A DNA stretch of 64,000 nucleotides from Glandiceps talaboti (GCF_964340395.1 NC_135549.1:7738842-7802841), one strand, 5' to 3'; positions 15,207 through 29,200 are shown, numbered from the stretch's first letter. Program-made: numbers and translations. Notes: generated by a model not told the origin, from the letters alone.

Positions 15207-18200
15207 TGTATGTATGTATGTATGTATGTATGTATGTATGTATGTACGTACATATGTATGTATGTATGTATGTATGTAATGAGAGTTAAAACGCACCTTG
15301 TGAATTTGTTGTGTTACTTGCACAAAATGGTAGATTATAGATGTTACGTGTACAATTCTTTCATCAGACATGTACAATGTATTTGAATGTTGGTTCATAT
15401 ATTTAAAAGTATTTATAGATTTACTGTAATCATTTACACTGTAAAACAAGATGTGGTCAATTATTGATTCATTCCAAGTATTTTGTAAATGATATCAATG
15501 TATAGAAAGAAGACAACACCTTGGGGACTGAATTTTATTGAAATTTTGAGAGACTTTGAATCCTTTTATGAACCTTGTCAGTGAAAACTTGTGTCATACC
15601 CTTTATTGAAAATAACAGAAAATATTACATTTGCTATCTGAAATGAATTTTAAAACCACAAAATTGTTCTTACTGATTTTGAGAAAGGTTTGTTTAAAGG
15701 TTTTACTTTCAAGGTAACCATGATCTTGAAGTCTCATACATCATAGATATGTTTTAAGATATCTGGAATCATCTGTTATGGTTCATGGTGGGGTAAATAT
15801 ATCATGGGTTTCTATGTTAGAAGAAGCATGCACTATATTGTACTTAGTCTAACCACCACTAACTAGCACTGATGTAACTACACGCAGGAAACTTCAAGTA
15901 AGTACTGCAATAGAACTGGGGGTTGATTTATCAACCTAGTGTGTAATGGCACTCTGTGTGTCTTATATTGGTAAACTTTTGTGTGAGCTTGCATGATGTT
16001 ACAACATGTACTAATCATTTTTGTGTGTATTAATGTTACCGTCACTGTGTGGCCATTTTTGTAATTATGTGTCATTTACTGGTTGTAGGGCAAAGAAAGA
16101 AATGGACCATGAGGAGTTTATGTTCTTCTTGACTGGTGGTGTTGGATTGGAAAACAAACTAGAAAATCCTGACTCCACTTGGTTGTCAGATAAAAGTTGG
16201 GATGAGATATGCCGTATGACAGACATGAAGGCATTCAAAGGCTTCAGGTATGTTAGTCAAGTTGAAATGTATCATATGACAAGACATTGAGGCATTCAGA
16301 GGCTGAAGGTGAAATATGTTGTTCTTTGGCAGTATTGGGTGACACAAAAATATGACATCAGTGATTTTAATGCCAAAACTAAACCTGGTATGCTTAACAT
16401 GCAGATAGTACATTTTATTTTGTGTTCGTTTATATAAACATTTCAAACACAAAGTTCAAAATTTGGATTTCTGACTAACTTTTGCATTATATTTTCTTAC
16501 AGAGATCACTTTCAAGATAACATTGAAGAGTGGCATACATTCTATAAAAGCCAAGAGCCGCATAAAGAACAGCTTCCCCTTCCGTGGAGTGAAAAACTTC
16601 TAGACTTTCAGAAAACTATAGTATTACGTTGTATTAGACCAGATAAGGTAAAGTGACTCTGACTTTGTCATATACTGTACATCCAGAGACTAGCTACTAA
16701 AACATCACAATAAGTGTTTCAGTGTTTTCTATTGTGAAAAGAACTGCAATATCTGAATGAAGACCTATAACAGTAATATTTGTATAATATATATTAATAG
16801 AGTTTACCTTCTGGTATGATATTTTTGTGATTTTGTTTGTCAATGAGTAGACTGTACCATCAACTTCAATATCTGGGATTTCCTATTTTAATACAAGGTT
16901 ACCCTAGCAATTAATTCTCATATTTGTTTGCTGCCTCTTTGATCAGATTGTACCAGCAGTAACAGACTTTGTCAAGGAGAAGCTAGGTCAGAAGTTCATA
17001 GAGCCACCGCCCTTTGACCTATCAAGGTGTTTCTATGACTCCAATGCGATGGCACCACTCATCTTTATCTTGTCACCTGGAGCTGATCCTATGGCCAGTC
17101 TGTTGAAGTTCTCTGGTGACCAGGGATTCAGTGGAGACAAGTTTAATGCCATCTCATTGGGACAAGGCCAGGTAAATGGACATTACCGATACTTCCTGAA
17201 GTGTGTGCAGCATGTATGGCATGTGAAAGGTCTTAGCTATAATAGAATACTAGTCTAATAGTTGTTAGCGCTAAAATATTGATTCAGCTTGGACTTGTGT
17301 TCTTCACTTTGATGTACCAGTATATGTCTTTCTGAAAATAAGTTCATTATTTGACACAAATGTAATTCTACATATTGTGTTCTTTTCCACTCATACAGAA
17401 ATGTTTTGACATTAGAACTGTACATCTTATTCACACTCACTTTAATATAGGCTCAGTAATACTATCTCCAATGTTACATGTTTCAAATGTAATAGACATG
17501 GTAGATTGTAGATGTTATCAGACATTGACATCTGATGTTGTCTTTTCTAGGGCCCTATTGCTGCCAAGATGATTGAGCAAGCCAGAAATGATGGCACCTG
17601 GGTAGTCTTACAAAACTGTCACTTGGCTGTCTCATGGATGCCAGCATTAGAAAAAACTTGTGAAGATCTTTCACCAGAAAACACTAACAGTGATTTCCGT
17701 CTGTGGTTAACCAGTTACCCATCTGATAAAGTAAGTAATTGTTTCATGTCTTGTCAGTCAGTAAGAGGACATTATTGTAAATATACATTTTGAAATTCTA
17801 CAATGATCTTATCAGTAACATCTTTGCATTCATCAACCCAGAAAGCAGCAATGATATAACAAAGTGAATCACTGAATTATAATAGTTGTACGACAGAAGG
17901 CCCCATAAGCTGTACTACCAAAGCCTTCTAAACCCATATCTGCACTGTAAAGCTTGTATCATATATTTGATGTTTACATTTCACATCAACATAGTAGAAC
18001 ATTATTTTATGTACAGTAAACATAAAGATAGTAAGAAAAAAAGATCAAAAGCCTTATCACTGAGTGGATGGATATTTGAACAAAGTGTACCGGGGCATGA
18101 TACAAACAAATATTGCACAGGTTGGATGCACCTCTGTTGAATTACATTTGGAAGTGATACTGGGTATGTGATAAATATGGTAACTTATTAATATGACAGA

Positions 18201-21200
18201 TCATAACTAATGACATGTGATTTGATGTTTTCTAGTTTCCAGTGACGGTGTTACAGAATGGTGTCAAAATGACTAATGAACCACCCACAGGTCTTAGAAT
18301 GAATTTATTACAATCCTATTACAATGATCCTATTAGTGATCCAGAGTTCTTTGCCAGCTGTCCTGGAAAAGAACAGGTAAGAATCGGTTTCTCAATGTGT
18401 AAGTCTTATGACAATACAAATAAATACATGTAACTTACCAGAGAATTATAATTATATTGACGATTCCATTGAATGCCATTATATGAGTTAAACTGTATTC
18501 TCATGGAAGCAACTTTCACAGACATGTGTCACATGGTTGTCACATGTTTATCACATGATTTTCAGCTGCCATACTTGTAAATGATAACTTTAACCACAGT
18601 CAGACAGCAATGCTTCAATAGCCTATTTATATACATCATGCCTGTCATTTCTTTTGTACACCTGTAGACCTTTGAACGACTGCTGTTTAGCTTATGTTTC
18701 TTCCATGCATTGGTACAAGAAAGGAGAAAGTTTGGTCCGCTGGGATGGAATATTCCATATGGGTTCAACGAATCAGATCTTAGGATCAGTGTCAGGCAAT
18801 TACAGGTAATACAGTGGTCAGCATTTGATCAACTTGTTGTGGCTGTCTGTGGACACACAATGCCACAAATCATGTACACAGACAAACACACAAACAATAT
18901 TGCCAACTCTTTTTGTATACTGACTATGTAGTTATATTGTAATAGAAACTGCACCAAATGCTTGTATTTAGCAAAATTGCTGTGAAGAACAAAATATCGT
19001 AAAAAATGAGTGTTTTATGGTCTAGTATTCCATAAAAACCTGTATTCATATCTGAATTTTAAATAACACAGATGGTACAATCATTATTTGTGTTGAGAGA
19101 GTTCCATTCAATGTCAAGTAATTTCACAAACAGTATACATCATATATGAAAATTTGTTTGATTTTTCAGATGTTCATCAATGATTATGAGGAAGTTCCAT
19201 ATGATGCTATCACCTATATGACTGGTGAATGTAACTATGGTGGGCGTGTGACTGATGACAGAGACAGGAGAACATTGCTGACGATTCTAGCTGATTTCTA
19301 TAACCCAAGGATTGTCAGTGAAGCCAAATACAAATACTCACCTAGTGGCTTGTATCATGTACCACCTAAAGGTTCATATGAAGACTACATTGAATTTATC
19401 AAAGTAAGTCATAAAGTGTGCCAAGTAATTCAAATATCAATTATCAGTCTTGTGCTGACTTCAGAAAATGATTGAAATGGCTGGATTAATGATAATACTG
19501 CAAGGGGAAATTGGGAAACTGTCAGCAGTTAAAATTGCAATACTGCAAACAGTACACACAAACTGATTATGACACGGTACAAGACAGCGATATAAAAATA
19601 TTACAGTAACAATGACGTAAATGCTACTATGCAGCTCAACACTGTGACTGGTCATCTTATTGCTTGTTAAAAAAAAAGAATTCCTGAAACATTCAGTTAC
19701 TATCTGTGGTAAATTCAACCTTTCGCTGAAAGTGCTCTTGGTCAGATCCCCATTTCAGCTTGCTGTATTTTATATGTTGATGAAGTGAAATTTTTTCATT
19801 AGCCTTGATTACAATTCTAGTATTTTACTGATGGAGGTTAAAGACATGCTGATTAAATATATATGTACCGAGAGTTTAATGAGAATTCACACAGTCATGA
19901 TGTCACCAAGGTGTTTTTAATCATGGCTAAAATGACATATTTTGCAAATATCAAAATGTGAGATGAAGGATTCAAGGATAAATGTCAATGAAAACCCAGA
20001 AAGTACAAAATGTCAAGTGACTGAAATTGAATGTTGATTCTAGATAACCATCGTCATCTTTTATATGTGTAACTTAGACATTGGAATACTGATGTAGTTA
20101 GCCCTACAAAACCTTTCATGATTTTAGTGACAACTTCATTATAAAGTCAAAACCACAGGAGAAACTGATGTAGAAGTGACTCAGTTGTAATTTGTGATAA
20201 TTATTGAATCAACAGGCTTTACCACAAAACCAGAAACCAGAAGTATTTGGTATGCACGACAATGTGGATATCAGTCGAGAGCTTCAAGAAACCAAAATGT
20301 TGTTTGACAATGTGCTACTTACTCAAGGAGGCCGAGGTGGTGGTGCCAGTGGAAAAACTGATGATACACTGTTTGAAATAGCTAGTGATGTTTTATCTAA
20401 GGTAAGCAGAATATCAGATTGCAGTTACAACATCTAAATATTAAATCCTTGAAGCATTTTTTAAAACAGTTATAACGTTGACTGCAAAATTTGCATTATT
20501 AGTTTTATCACGTAAAATATACTTTAATCGTAATGGTCGTATGTTAATAGTGTACATGCACATGTGATTAATACATACAGCATTTCTTCATAATTGATAC
20601 TGTGTATTTCTTTCTAAAATGTCTGACAGTCTGTATGTTTTCATCTTGTTGACAGCTTCCACCAGACTTTGACTTAGAAGTGTCTCTAGCTAAGTACCCA
20701 GTAGAGTATGGTGAAAGTATGAACACTGTACTGGTACAAGAAATGGAAAGGTTTAACAAGTAAGTACATAGTTACATTATTTCATTGAGCTCTGATAGTC
20801 TTCACTACCCACTATCAAAGGTCAACACCGACTATGCTATAACACAGTCTAATGGTGACTCTACATCTTTTAAACCCACAAGTTACATTTTTCCTCATGT
20901 GATTTGGCCTCATTCCCTATTATACAACTTTACGTTTTAGATATTATGACAGGTAGCATGTATAAATTCATTGTAGGAGTTTTCTTAAACAAGATTGTGT
21001 CAGATTGGTAGGTTTTCTTAGGGGTGAAATCTATATTGGATTAATTGCTATATAAATTGTATATCTTGAATTGACAAGCCCATTTTTATTATTTGTCTCC
21101 ATCAGATAGTAGAACCTAGGGCCATTTCATGCTAAGAAATTGCTTTCATGTTGTAAGACTTTATGTATATTTTCTTTGTCTATGTAGGTTGTTGTCAACA

Positions 21201-23428
21201 ATCCGTTCAAGTTTACAGAATTTACAGAAAGCTATCAAAGGTTTGGTTGTCATGTCAGCTGAGTTGGAAGGTGTGGCAAACAGTGTACTGATAGGCAAAG
21301 TAAGTAGTGTATTGTATCAAGTCATCAAAAATATATCAACAGATCATTTGCTGTTTTCCAGCAAAGATTTCAAAAGCGTATAACGCTGTCACAAATATTT
21401 TTATAGTTAAAAACATAATCTACTGGTATATCATTTTGGATGTGGTCCTTCCTTTCAACTCCACACAGAGGACACTACTTTGTCCTTGAAAGTTACATCT
21501 GTCGTTGTTGTTGTTGTTGTTGTTGTTGTAATGTACATGTTTGGTGTAATTTCTTTTAGATATACAGTTTAATCCCTTTCCAGTCATCTTTACCATTACG
21601 TCATCTCTTGTGCATAATACAAAATATGACAAGCGTGATTTTAACAGAGATGAAACAAATTCACTTTTCATAAACTGAAAACTACTAGACTAACGTGTAT
21701 ATCATTTTGATTTTCACTCTCCAGCTGCCTGAGATGTGGGCCAAGAGATCCTACCCTAGTCTGAAACCATTAGGTAGTTACATCAACGACTTCCTTCAAA
21801 GACTGAAGTTCTTGCAAGATTGGTATGACACTGGTAAACCTAAGGTCTTCTGGATCTCAGGATTCTACTTCACACAGGCTTTCTTGACTGGTGCCATGCA
21901 GAACTATGCCAGGAAATATACTATACCAATTGACAAACTAGGTTATCAATTTGAGGTCAGTCTTACAGTTATACTGGTAGTGTTTTACTAAACCTGAACA
22001 CATAGGATTCCGATACAAGCTAATATATATCAGGTGTTCACACAAAGGAAATGTCATAGATTTGAAAGAGTACTATGTGTTTGTTGTCTTTATTGGCAAT
22101 TATGTAAATAACCTTGTCAGTGTCAAAATTCTTCCCTTTTCTTGATACGAAGAAATACAAATTTAGAGGTCACATAAACCTGATATCGGTATTCAAATCA
22201 GTTCATTCTGTTAGAGCCTGACAGTATTGTGAGATATCTATTGACAATTTTACTGAAATATGACGTATTTCATTTGAAGGTTCTGCCCAAAGAAACCAGT
22301 GACACGGCACCAGAAGATGGTGTGTATGTGTATGGATTGTACTTAGATGGTGCTAGATGGGATAAAAAGAAGTAAGTCTCACTACTACTACTACTACTAT
22401 TATCAAATATTGTTTTACTAAATGTGTACAAAGTGATTCAATAGTGTGTGCTTTCCTGCAGAACATGTACAATTTATATACCTTGGTTGTGCTTAGTCTC
22501 CATACTTACAATAGTGCAACTACATTTATCATCATATTTCCCATGATGCAACATTCCAGATATTCAAGATGGCAGGTTTGACAGTTCCCAATAGGATCTG
22601 TACTACATCTTACACAAGTTGATTGTCCACTCTATTCCTCACTATCTCTACCACCATTTTTGTAGTCCCGTATTAGCAATCATCTTATCATAGATGCAAG
22701 AACCAAACCAAACTCACTTTGTTGATTACAGAAACATTAAATATCATTCTCAACTGCATTTGTTTCAGGGGTTTACTGGGTGAATCCTTCCCCAAAGTAC
22801 TCTTTGATTCTGTACCCATCATCTGGATAAAACCAGGTAAGAGAGTCTGATTATCTTAAAATACATATTTCAGTGCAAATGTAGTGTTTAGGTCTTTATT
22901 TTAAAGTGTAATTACAGATTGACATACTGACATGTTTCAGAATCTATGTCAATTGAGTTTGTCGGCATACACCTAGAGTCATTGTAAATCTTGTTTTCCA
23001 GTATTCTATTCCTACTGTTTTACTTGAATAAATGTGTAGCCAACCCACCTGATTGTAGTCGCCAAGTCAATCCCTTATCCAAACTTTAAAGTTGTCTTGT
23101 GGTACTTTCTACAATTAGAAACACTTTACACAAAAACACAGCAAGGATATATCCTACTGTCTTTCCCTTCCCATGATCAATGATAATTTTTAATTAATTG
23201 TGTTGTTACTGATAATTGTTTTATATTCATACCACAGGTAAAATGGCTGATTTCGCTGATTGTAATGATTATGTATGTCCAATGTACAAAACCAGTGAAC
23301 GTCGTGGTACGCTGTCCACAACAGGACATTCTACAAACTTTGTGTTATCCGTGGAATTACCCACTGACCAACCCACACAGCATTGGATAAAACGTGGAGT
23401 GGCTTTACTCTGTCAGCTGGATGACTAA
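317..23428 (+). CDS. DNAH12: Axonemal dynein heavy chain, DNAH12-like (C-terminal part, 38 exons)
   Basis: Inner-arm axonemal dynein heavy chain, an AAA+ motor that drives bending of cilia and flagella. The 38 exons listed in the domain entries below total 7,041 nt, keep a single frame, use GT-AG junctions, and give 2,346 residues plus TAA. The human protein is much longer, so the tail, linker and AAA1 lie left of the window. Visible parts in order: end of AAA2, AAA3 with P-loop [11 protein letters not shown]4 with P-loop GVGGSGRQS, the coiled-coil stalk with microtubule-binding tip, AAA5, AAA6 and the C-terminal domain, ending [14 protein letters not shown]. The last exons (for example [39 protein letters not shown]) agree best with DNAH12 as I remember it. 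DNAH3 and DNAH7 are close alternatives. No frameshift or in-frame stop interrupts it, so it looks functional. Confidence 0.93.
1594..1709. repeat. (CA)n and (ATC)n microsatellite
   Basis: An interrupted CA/ACAG dinucleotide run of about 95 bp passes directly into an ATC triplet run, within a DNAH12 intron. Confidence 0.95.
3602..3668. repeat. (ATTC)n microsatellite
   Basis: About 16 ATTC tetramers with one variant lie 14 nt after the donor of the 3421-3587 exon of DNAH12. Confidence 0.95.
5282..5326. repeat. (TCTG)n microsatellite
   Basis: About eleven TCTG tetramers in the intron between the 5154-5228 and 5543-5806 exons. Confidence 0.93.
5949..6200 (+). repeat. Triplicated 62-bp unit ending in an A/T-rich tail (possible LINE 3' end)
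   Basis: A 62-bp unit beginning CTTCTAAGCCCAGTGGGCTG recurs at 5951, 6013 and 6075 almost unchanged. It is followed by a unique stretch (GAACGAAATGTTCACTTGG) and a simple (AAAT)n/(AAAC)n tail at ~6177-6201. Tandem units followed by a simple tail resemble truncated non-LTR retrotransposon 3' ends; that origin is inference. Confidence 0.7.
6706..8028 (+). other. DNAH12: DNAH12 exons 12-14: AAA4 module
   Basis: Exons 6706-6898, 7143-7499 and 7895-8028 (visible residues ~639-867). The P-loop GVGGSGRQS at 6776-6802 is followed by LTRLA, the AAA4 signature of axonemal dyneins. The 357-nt exon carries the [14 protein letters not shown] and [27 protein letters not shown] segments typical of the rest of AAA4. 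Confidence 0.92.
8455..10890 (+). other. DNAH12: DNAH12 exons 15-19: stalk and microtubule-binding domain
   Basis: Exons 8455-8698, 8977-9153, 9536-9757, 10085-10467 and 10743-10890 (visible residues ~867-1258). An Ala/Glu/Lys-rich heptad-like stretch (rising coiled coil) leads into a globular segment with [17 protein letters not shown] and [13 protein letters not shown], which mark the microtubule-binding tip. A second Ala/Lys/Glu-rich helix ([12 protein letters not shown] onward) is the returning coiled coil. The tip is uninterrupted and of usual length. Confidence 0.9.
11031..13004 (+). other. DNAH12: DNAH12 exons 20-23: AAA5 and strut
   Basis: Exons 11031-11176, 11356-11570, 11955-12147 and 12639-13004 (visible residues ~1258-1565). 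The segment [20 protein letters not shown] with PQGQANKW is the conserved AAA5 core. The last exon begins with [13 protein letters not shown] and a charged helical segment, consistent with the strut (buttress) helices emerging from AAA5. Confidence 0.91.
11614..11729. repeat. Small foldback element in DNAH12 intron
   Basis: CTAGTGCTGGTAATGCTTTT at the left end matches, inverted, AAAAGCATTACGCACTTG at the right end, with a 2-nt gap. The ends enclose about 75 bp. This could be a MITE remnant. No target duplication was identified. Confidence 0.4.
14314..14337 (+). other. DNAH12: Candidate 24-nt cassette microexon of DNAH12
   Basis: Inside the 2.5-kb intron between 13610 and 16089, a 24-nt segment is preceded by a pyrimidine-rich tract ending TTGCAG and followed by a perfect GTAAGT donor. 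Its ends fit the neighbouring phases: inclusion would insert eight residues (FSQDADVQ) after LCANILM without shifting frame. The remembered DNAH12 orthologue lacks this insertion, so the exon would be optional or spurious. Confidence 0.35.
15177..15279. repeat. (TATG)n microsatellite
   Basis: About 25 TATG tetramers, interrupted once by TACGTACA, in the largest DNAH12 intron. The open frames it creates on both strands (Met-Tyr-Val-Cys or Tyr-Ile-His-Thr repeats) are artefacts. Confidence 0.95.
21503..21529. repeat. (GTT)n microsatellite
   Basis: About nine GTT triplets in the DNAH12 intron between 21299 and 21725. Confidence 0.9.
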
Positions 23429-26252
23429 ACATGGTGTAACTTGACTGACACCAGCTGTATGACTTAATATGACATTGTTTTATCCTGCTGGCAGTTTCAC
23501 CACATCTTGTGTTATTCTGTTTTGCCAGCTGAGTGGTTGACGTGATATCTAGGGTACACCTTGATCAAGCTGTATTATATATATATGTACATTCCATCCA
23601 ACTGACACTTTGGACAATGTTTTTATGCTAGTTTAGTAATATTGTATACTATGTAACCGTCCCTACTTTGGCTGTTTTAATAAAAGCTGATATTTACAAA
23701 TAAGACAGTGATATAGAAAAGCTATATTATTTTGTAATGTGGATAGTGATCCCTACTATGTGAATGGTAGTTTGTATAGTAATTTGATAAGACTCGGTAG
23801 CTGTGACGTATTTTGTGTAATTTAATATCCGAGTGAAGTACAGTATATGAATGTTAAAGAGTGCAGTTCATTGCAGTGTGGTGGAAAATTAATATGATCA
23901 TTTTAGGCCATTCATTAAACCCAACCTACACTTCTGCACTGTGCGTCCTTTCATTTCATATTTGCTGATGCCTTCATTGTTCTCTGAGATTATGTTCTAT
24001 TTTGTGTAAAAATGCATTTTAACCACACAAAGAACAAGAAGATTGTTTAATTTGTTAAGATTGTTTATCCATGCTAATAATTTGTGCTTTTGTTTGCATA
24101 CTATGTATAGTATTATTAATTATCACAAAGGGGTTCACTTCTGTATGCAGTTATGTATTATTCTTAGTACATCATTTGTGTGCGTGTGTACATGTATGTG
24201 TGTAACAAAGAGTGAGAGATGAAGAGAGAGAGAGAGAGAGGGGGAGGGAGTGAGAGACAAGAGGGAGGGAGAGTATTAAAGTGTATTTTTCAACTACTTA
24301 ATGGTTTTTTAAAAATTAATTAATGCCTGTGAGGTTTGTTTTGATCACAAACAGGTTTTTGTGTAATTATCCTAAAATACAGAAGAATGCCAGAACTGTC
24401 TATCCGTCCACACCCATCACATAAAGTGATTGCTGTGTCATTTTGTAAATATTGGACATTTCTCTACTTATTTGACCCTGTATAGATATATATTCTGATG
24501 TGAAAATATTGACAAGTGATTTTTTTTGTTTTCAATTGTATAAATTGACTTTACCAATAAAGCACTACTATGTTATGACCTGATACGTTGGTCTCATTCT
24601 GTGTCATCAATAGTTCATGTGAATAATCCTCAATCTTGCAAACACAGAAATTTCAAGATGGCAAATTTTTGAAGTGAAAATTACCATAGTCTCTAAGACA
24701 TTCCACTCCAGGGTGCCCACTAGTCTGTAAGGTACGCCATGATGGGGTGCTCTCGACACGACATATCTCACAGTCTAGGTGCCCACACCCATCGGCCTAC
24801 CCTCTCAGAGAAGGCTGATGAGGGCAAAACATATCTTTAACAGACTAAAATTGTCATACCTGCTGTATAAATTTGTAAGTACCACTCGTCAGGCTTTGTT
24901 GTCATTATATTTATGTGTAAGGATATGACATTCCAGGAAGATCAGCAGCCCAACTGAGTCTTTGATACACATGACATCTGTCCTCTAGAAAGTCGAGTTA
25001 GCTCATTTCTGACATTTTGAAGCCAGAAGTGTAATTTGTCTTCTCGAAGCAAAAAATATTGAATGATCAAGTGACAAGGTGTTGATAATTAACAGCAATG
25101 CAAACTAATTAATACCATAGACATGCTACATAAAATAAATCAATTGCACATGAAATATACGATCCTGTTTATATTCAAATGTTCTCACGCTGTTTGAATA
25201 CAGAATTACAGAAACATAGTTATTTGATTTCACATACACAATTTATTATCTGCTAAGGTATACCACATTATATACACATTAAATGATGGGACAAGTCTGC
25301 ATCATTAATACAATATACATGGACTACTCGACACACAACTTGGCAAACAAGCACTGTCCACTTGCAACATAATGTAAGTATGAGTGGACAACATCCCAAA
25401 TTTCATCAAATAAAACTATCAACTCCTTATCTGTGACAGTCTGCTCACTTGCCTATTAGGTCTACTTGCATGATTTAACTCCAATGTACTGAAATATTGA
25501 ATAATATTAGTGATACAGGTAACACATGAAAACTACCTTGCATACTTTTGAAATCTACAACACACTAATATAAACTTCATGATATGCAACAAATGTTACT
25601 GCAACCTTGCTGAAAGAACCTTACCTCTAAAATACGTTTTGAGTGCTGTGAATACTCCCGTTAAATTATTCATCTAAAGCTGAACTGAGTTGTGTGTAAT
25701 AATGTCAGAAACACTGCTTTGACTAAACTGGCATTTACTTTTAGTAATTCAAATTACAATGTACTCTGAATAGGGCAACTTGACTGTATTAGAAGGATGA
25801 ACATCATTTCAGCCCCCCATTTCATCCTGATTATTTAATGGAAGTCGACTTTTCCTTCCAATCTTACCAAATCAAATCACTGAACATTCATCCAGTTCAT
25901 CAGAAAACTGTCCTTTTTTTCAAAAAATGACACATAATTTCACTTCATACATTAGCAAATAAATTACAAAAGTGAATGGAATGTTCATTTTGAATACATG
26001 CTGTTAAATTTCTGCCAAGACACTATCATGAAATTAATACCATCTCCCTTCACATGACATGCGTACATGATTTATAAATATATGTGAACTTCAGAACATA
26101 AAAACATAGTAAAATAAAACACATAACAGTTATTAAAATCAATATTCTTTTAATCGAACACCACTGTACAAATCTCAATTTACATGGGTTACTTTCACAT
26201 TCAATATAACACAGTTTTATTGCAGAGTCTACACTACAGTTGCTAAACATCT
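23429..26252. other. Convergent intergenic region between DNAH12 and ATP6AP1
   Basis: Holds the 3' UTR of DNAH12 (poly(A) signals at 23679 and 24556), a (GA)n run at about 24216-24270, and probably the 3' UTR of ATP6AP1 on the other strand (reverse AATAAA at 25242-25247, and a nearer one at 26216-26221). I see no coding exon in this stretch. Confidence 0.6.
23679..23684 (+). terminator. DNAH12: DNAH12 poly(A) signal (proximal)
   Basis: Canonical AATAAA about 250 nt after the DNAH12 stop codon. A second AATAAA at 24556-24561 could serve a longer 3' UTR. Confidence 0.65.
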
Positions 26253-29200
26253 CTAGTCATCTGTGGTTATGACGAGTTGTTTACCTTTAGGGTCATCAAA
26301 TCTATCCATTGTAGATAAACTTAATAAAAATATTAAACCAAATGCAAAGATCAAAATCATTAACAGAATAGATATTAAACTCATCCAGATTGCTTCAGTG
26401 AAGAAACCTATGCAGTCATCGGCAGCTGAAAAACCACCGTCAGTGATGTTATATGGTTGTATCTGTAAAACAGAGTAACAGAAATATTATTATTATGGTA
26501 AATGGGAGACTGTCTGTTATGTTCTTTATATGGACATTACCATACAAATGAGAGGATATCGTTTTATATGAAAGAGAAAAATATACTGCAGACTCCACAC
26601 TGAGGAATTCTTACACAGGCGACATAAGAAATACAAACTGAAATGCTGTTTGAAAATCAGTAACCTGTGCATTTTAGTATAGCCAGACCATAACCTGAAG
26701 ACGTTACAGAGTTTTCTCTCACGACTGGTTGCAAAATTAGTATGGTACCTCTAATTCAGCTAACCTCCCTCTAAACAATGGAATATACCTGACATAAGAC
26801 TGTAACGACAAGTTTGATCTTAGGGTAGGTTGGACCTTACCATGATAGTTCAGACATTGCAAGGAATTCAAGTACTAACCTGTAACTTAGTGAAATCAAT
26901 GTATGCTGATCCATTTAAACTTTTACCCTCTGCATCGGGTGGATTATCACAATGATATGACCGTCCTAGTGGTGCACTCATATAGTTACATTCTAAGTCT
27001 TCATTTTTCCCACGATAAGATTCAGTATTATTTTTATAGGAGTACTCTACTAGTTGGAATGAATTAGTGAGCCACATTGATCGATCATAATCAAAAACCA
27101 TCCTGAAAGACAAGAGATAACACATATAGTCTATACAAAAACTGACTTGTTTTCATGAACTTGGTTCAGAGCTGGGGCTTCTATTTTTTATACCTCTGAT
27201 GTGCATTGAAATATACACAGCATTAGTTGAGTTGTCAAATTACTCCTTTCTACTGACTTGGGTACAGTTCTACCCCAAACCCACCTGTTGTTTTGTGAAG
27301 TTGCTATCAAAATAACATAGTAGTAACATTGCTAAGTCCTCTACATTCATAACACTTTCTACCTCACTCAGTATTGCAAAGTATATTGGTGTGTAGACAA
27401 CGCCATGATTAACTCAGTGTACTGTGTATGTCTCATCATAACTCACATATTGGTGTGTAGACAACGCCATGATTAACTCAGTGTACTGTGTATGTCTCAT
27501 CATAACTCACATATTGTACATGTCACATAAAACCTAACGGCGAGTCAACACCACAGTAATTTACTCACTTCATAGTCAGATTTAATGTCACAGGACCATC
27601 ATTGTAATTATAAACAGCTGTCAATCTGAAAGTAGAAAATATTACAGTTAAGATCTGGAGAGATACCACAGTACAAATACTACATATACACTAATGCAAT
27701 TCGAGATGTCACCATGTGTCATACATACATGTACACTACCTTTAAGTCTTTTGACAAACAAACCAAAAATAAGTATATTTCTTGTCAATGTTCTGTTAGA
27801 TCTGGTTTTTAAATAGTTTTTAATTATTTTTTTTCAAATTTAACTTGTTGGTGGGATCGTCTGCCTCCTAAGATATGCACTACACCTGACATCAATGTCA
27901 TCAAAATATTATCTAAATCGAACTTTTGTCATCTACAGCCCAAGCACAAAATCTGCCAACATCCTTTAAATAACTGCACTCTAATCCTACACACTTTAAC
28001 CTTGTCAATGGTAGGGACAACCAGGACTGGTGTTTACATGGAAGGTTTACACAATATTTTCAGAGATGTCCACCTCCCAGATGTCCCTAAAATACACTCG
28101 TGAATGATAAATGCTTACGTTCTGTTTTCGTCAGCGCAATCAGCCTTCACGTTTCCTGTCAAGCCTGTCAAGTCAATATCAGCATGAATAGGATTGTCAC
28201 CTGTCGTATTGAGGACAAAGATCACCTTACTGGCAAACAGATATACGCAGCTTGTATTCATAAAAGTGTATGTTGAGTTGTTATCTACTGTTTCCTCAGT
28301 ACCTTCACGACGTACACGCTGTAATGTCTTGAAACTTTCAGCATGTATAGTCTGAAAGAAATACATCACACGAATAATTAACTCATGTATTTCAACATTT
28401 TCAAAATCAATTATACACTTCTACTTAGCACAGAGTTCTTTTGTCTTGAACCATACAGCCAGTACTTACATATGATGGCTGGGAAGCTGTCAACAGCATA
28501 GTATATGGTGTACTCTCAGATTGGAATGATTTGCTAACTTCTCCAAGATATTTATCCATATTGGCTAATTTCTCAGCTTTGGTCCTGCCCTCACTGAAAC
28601 AGAAAATACAGAGAATATCAACATATTTACAATAATCTCAACAAAACATCTTACGTAAGAGAATGGACAGAAGATATGGAAAATTACAAACTATGTAACT
28701 TGATTTGTTCATGGAACCACTAATGTAACAATCGTAACAATGACTAAAATAGCTGTAAAAATATATATGTTTTTGTCAAGCAAATACTCTATCCATAATA
28801 CATAGTCACTACCAAAAAACAAACATAAATCCGTTCTACATAGATCTTAATCCCTGATGTCATGATTTCCTAAAAATCTCTTCTTATCAACTTATCACAT
28901 TTATAACATCAGCAACTGATATTTCAATTGGTGTACCATAATACTGCTGATAGAAACAAGGATTATTATACCCCCTATCTCTAACTCTCTACCCTCAAAT
29001 CTAAACTACACGTTTAATTCTCTTGTAAGACAGTTTTAACTGAACTGCAGTTTTGTCACCAACCTTTCAGGTGCTGTGAGGTGATGGATTATGACATTGG
29101 TTTTAGTTCCGTCTAGTTTCATATCTTCCATTGATGCCGGCATTTGTAAATCTTGGATTCCTCCATTGATGTGAGATTTCAAATAACGGACCAGGTCATT

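Larger units (their letters stand above)
13470..23428 (+). other. DNAH12: DNAH12 exons 24-38: AAA6 and C-terminal domain
   Basis: Exons 13470-13610, 16089-16247, 16503-16647, 16947-17171, 17551-17730, 18236-18376, 18668-18805, 19170-19403, 20216-20401, 20656-20759, 21188-21299, 21725-21955, 22280-22371, 22769-22836 and 23238-23428 (visible residues ~1565-2346). Landmarks: [102 protein letters not shown] and [12 protein letters not shown]. The donor-acceptor pairs restore frame at every junction. The stop TAA is at 23426-23428. Confidence 0.92.
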
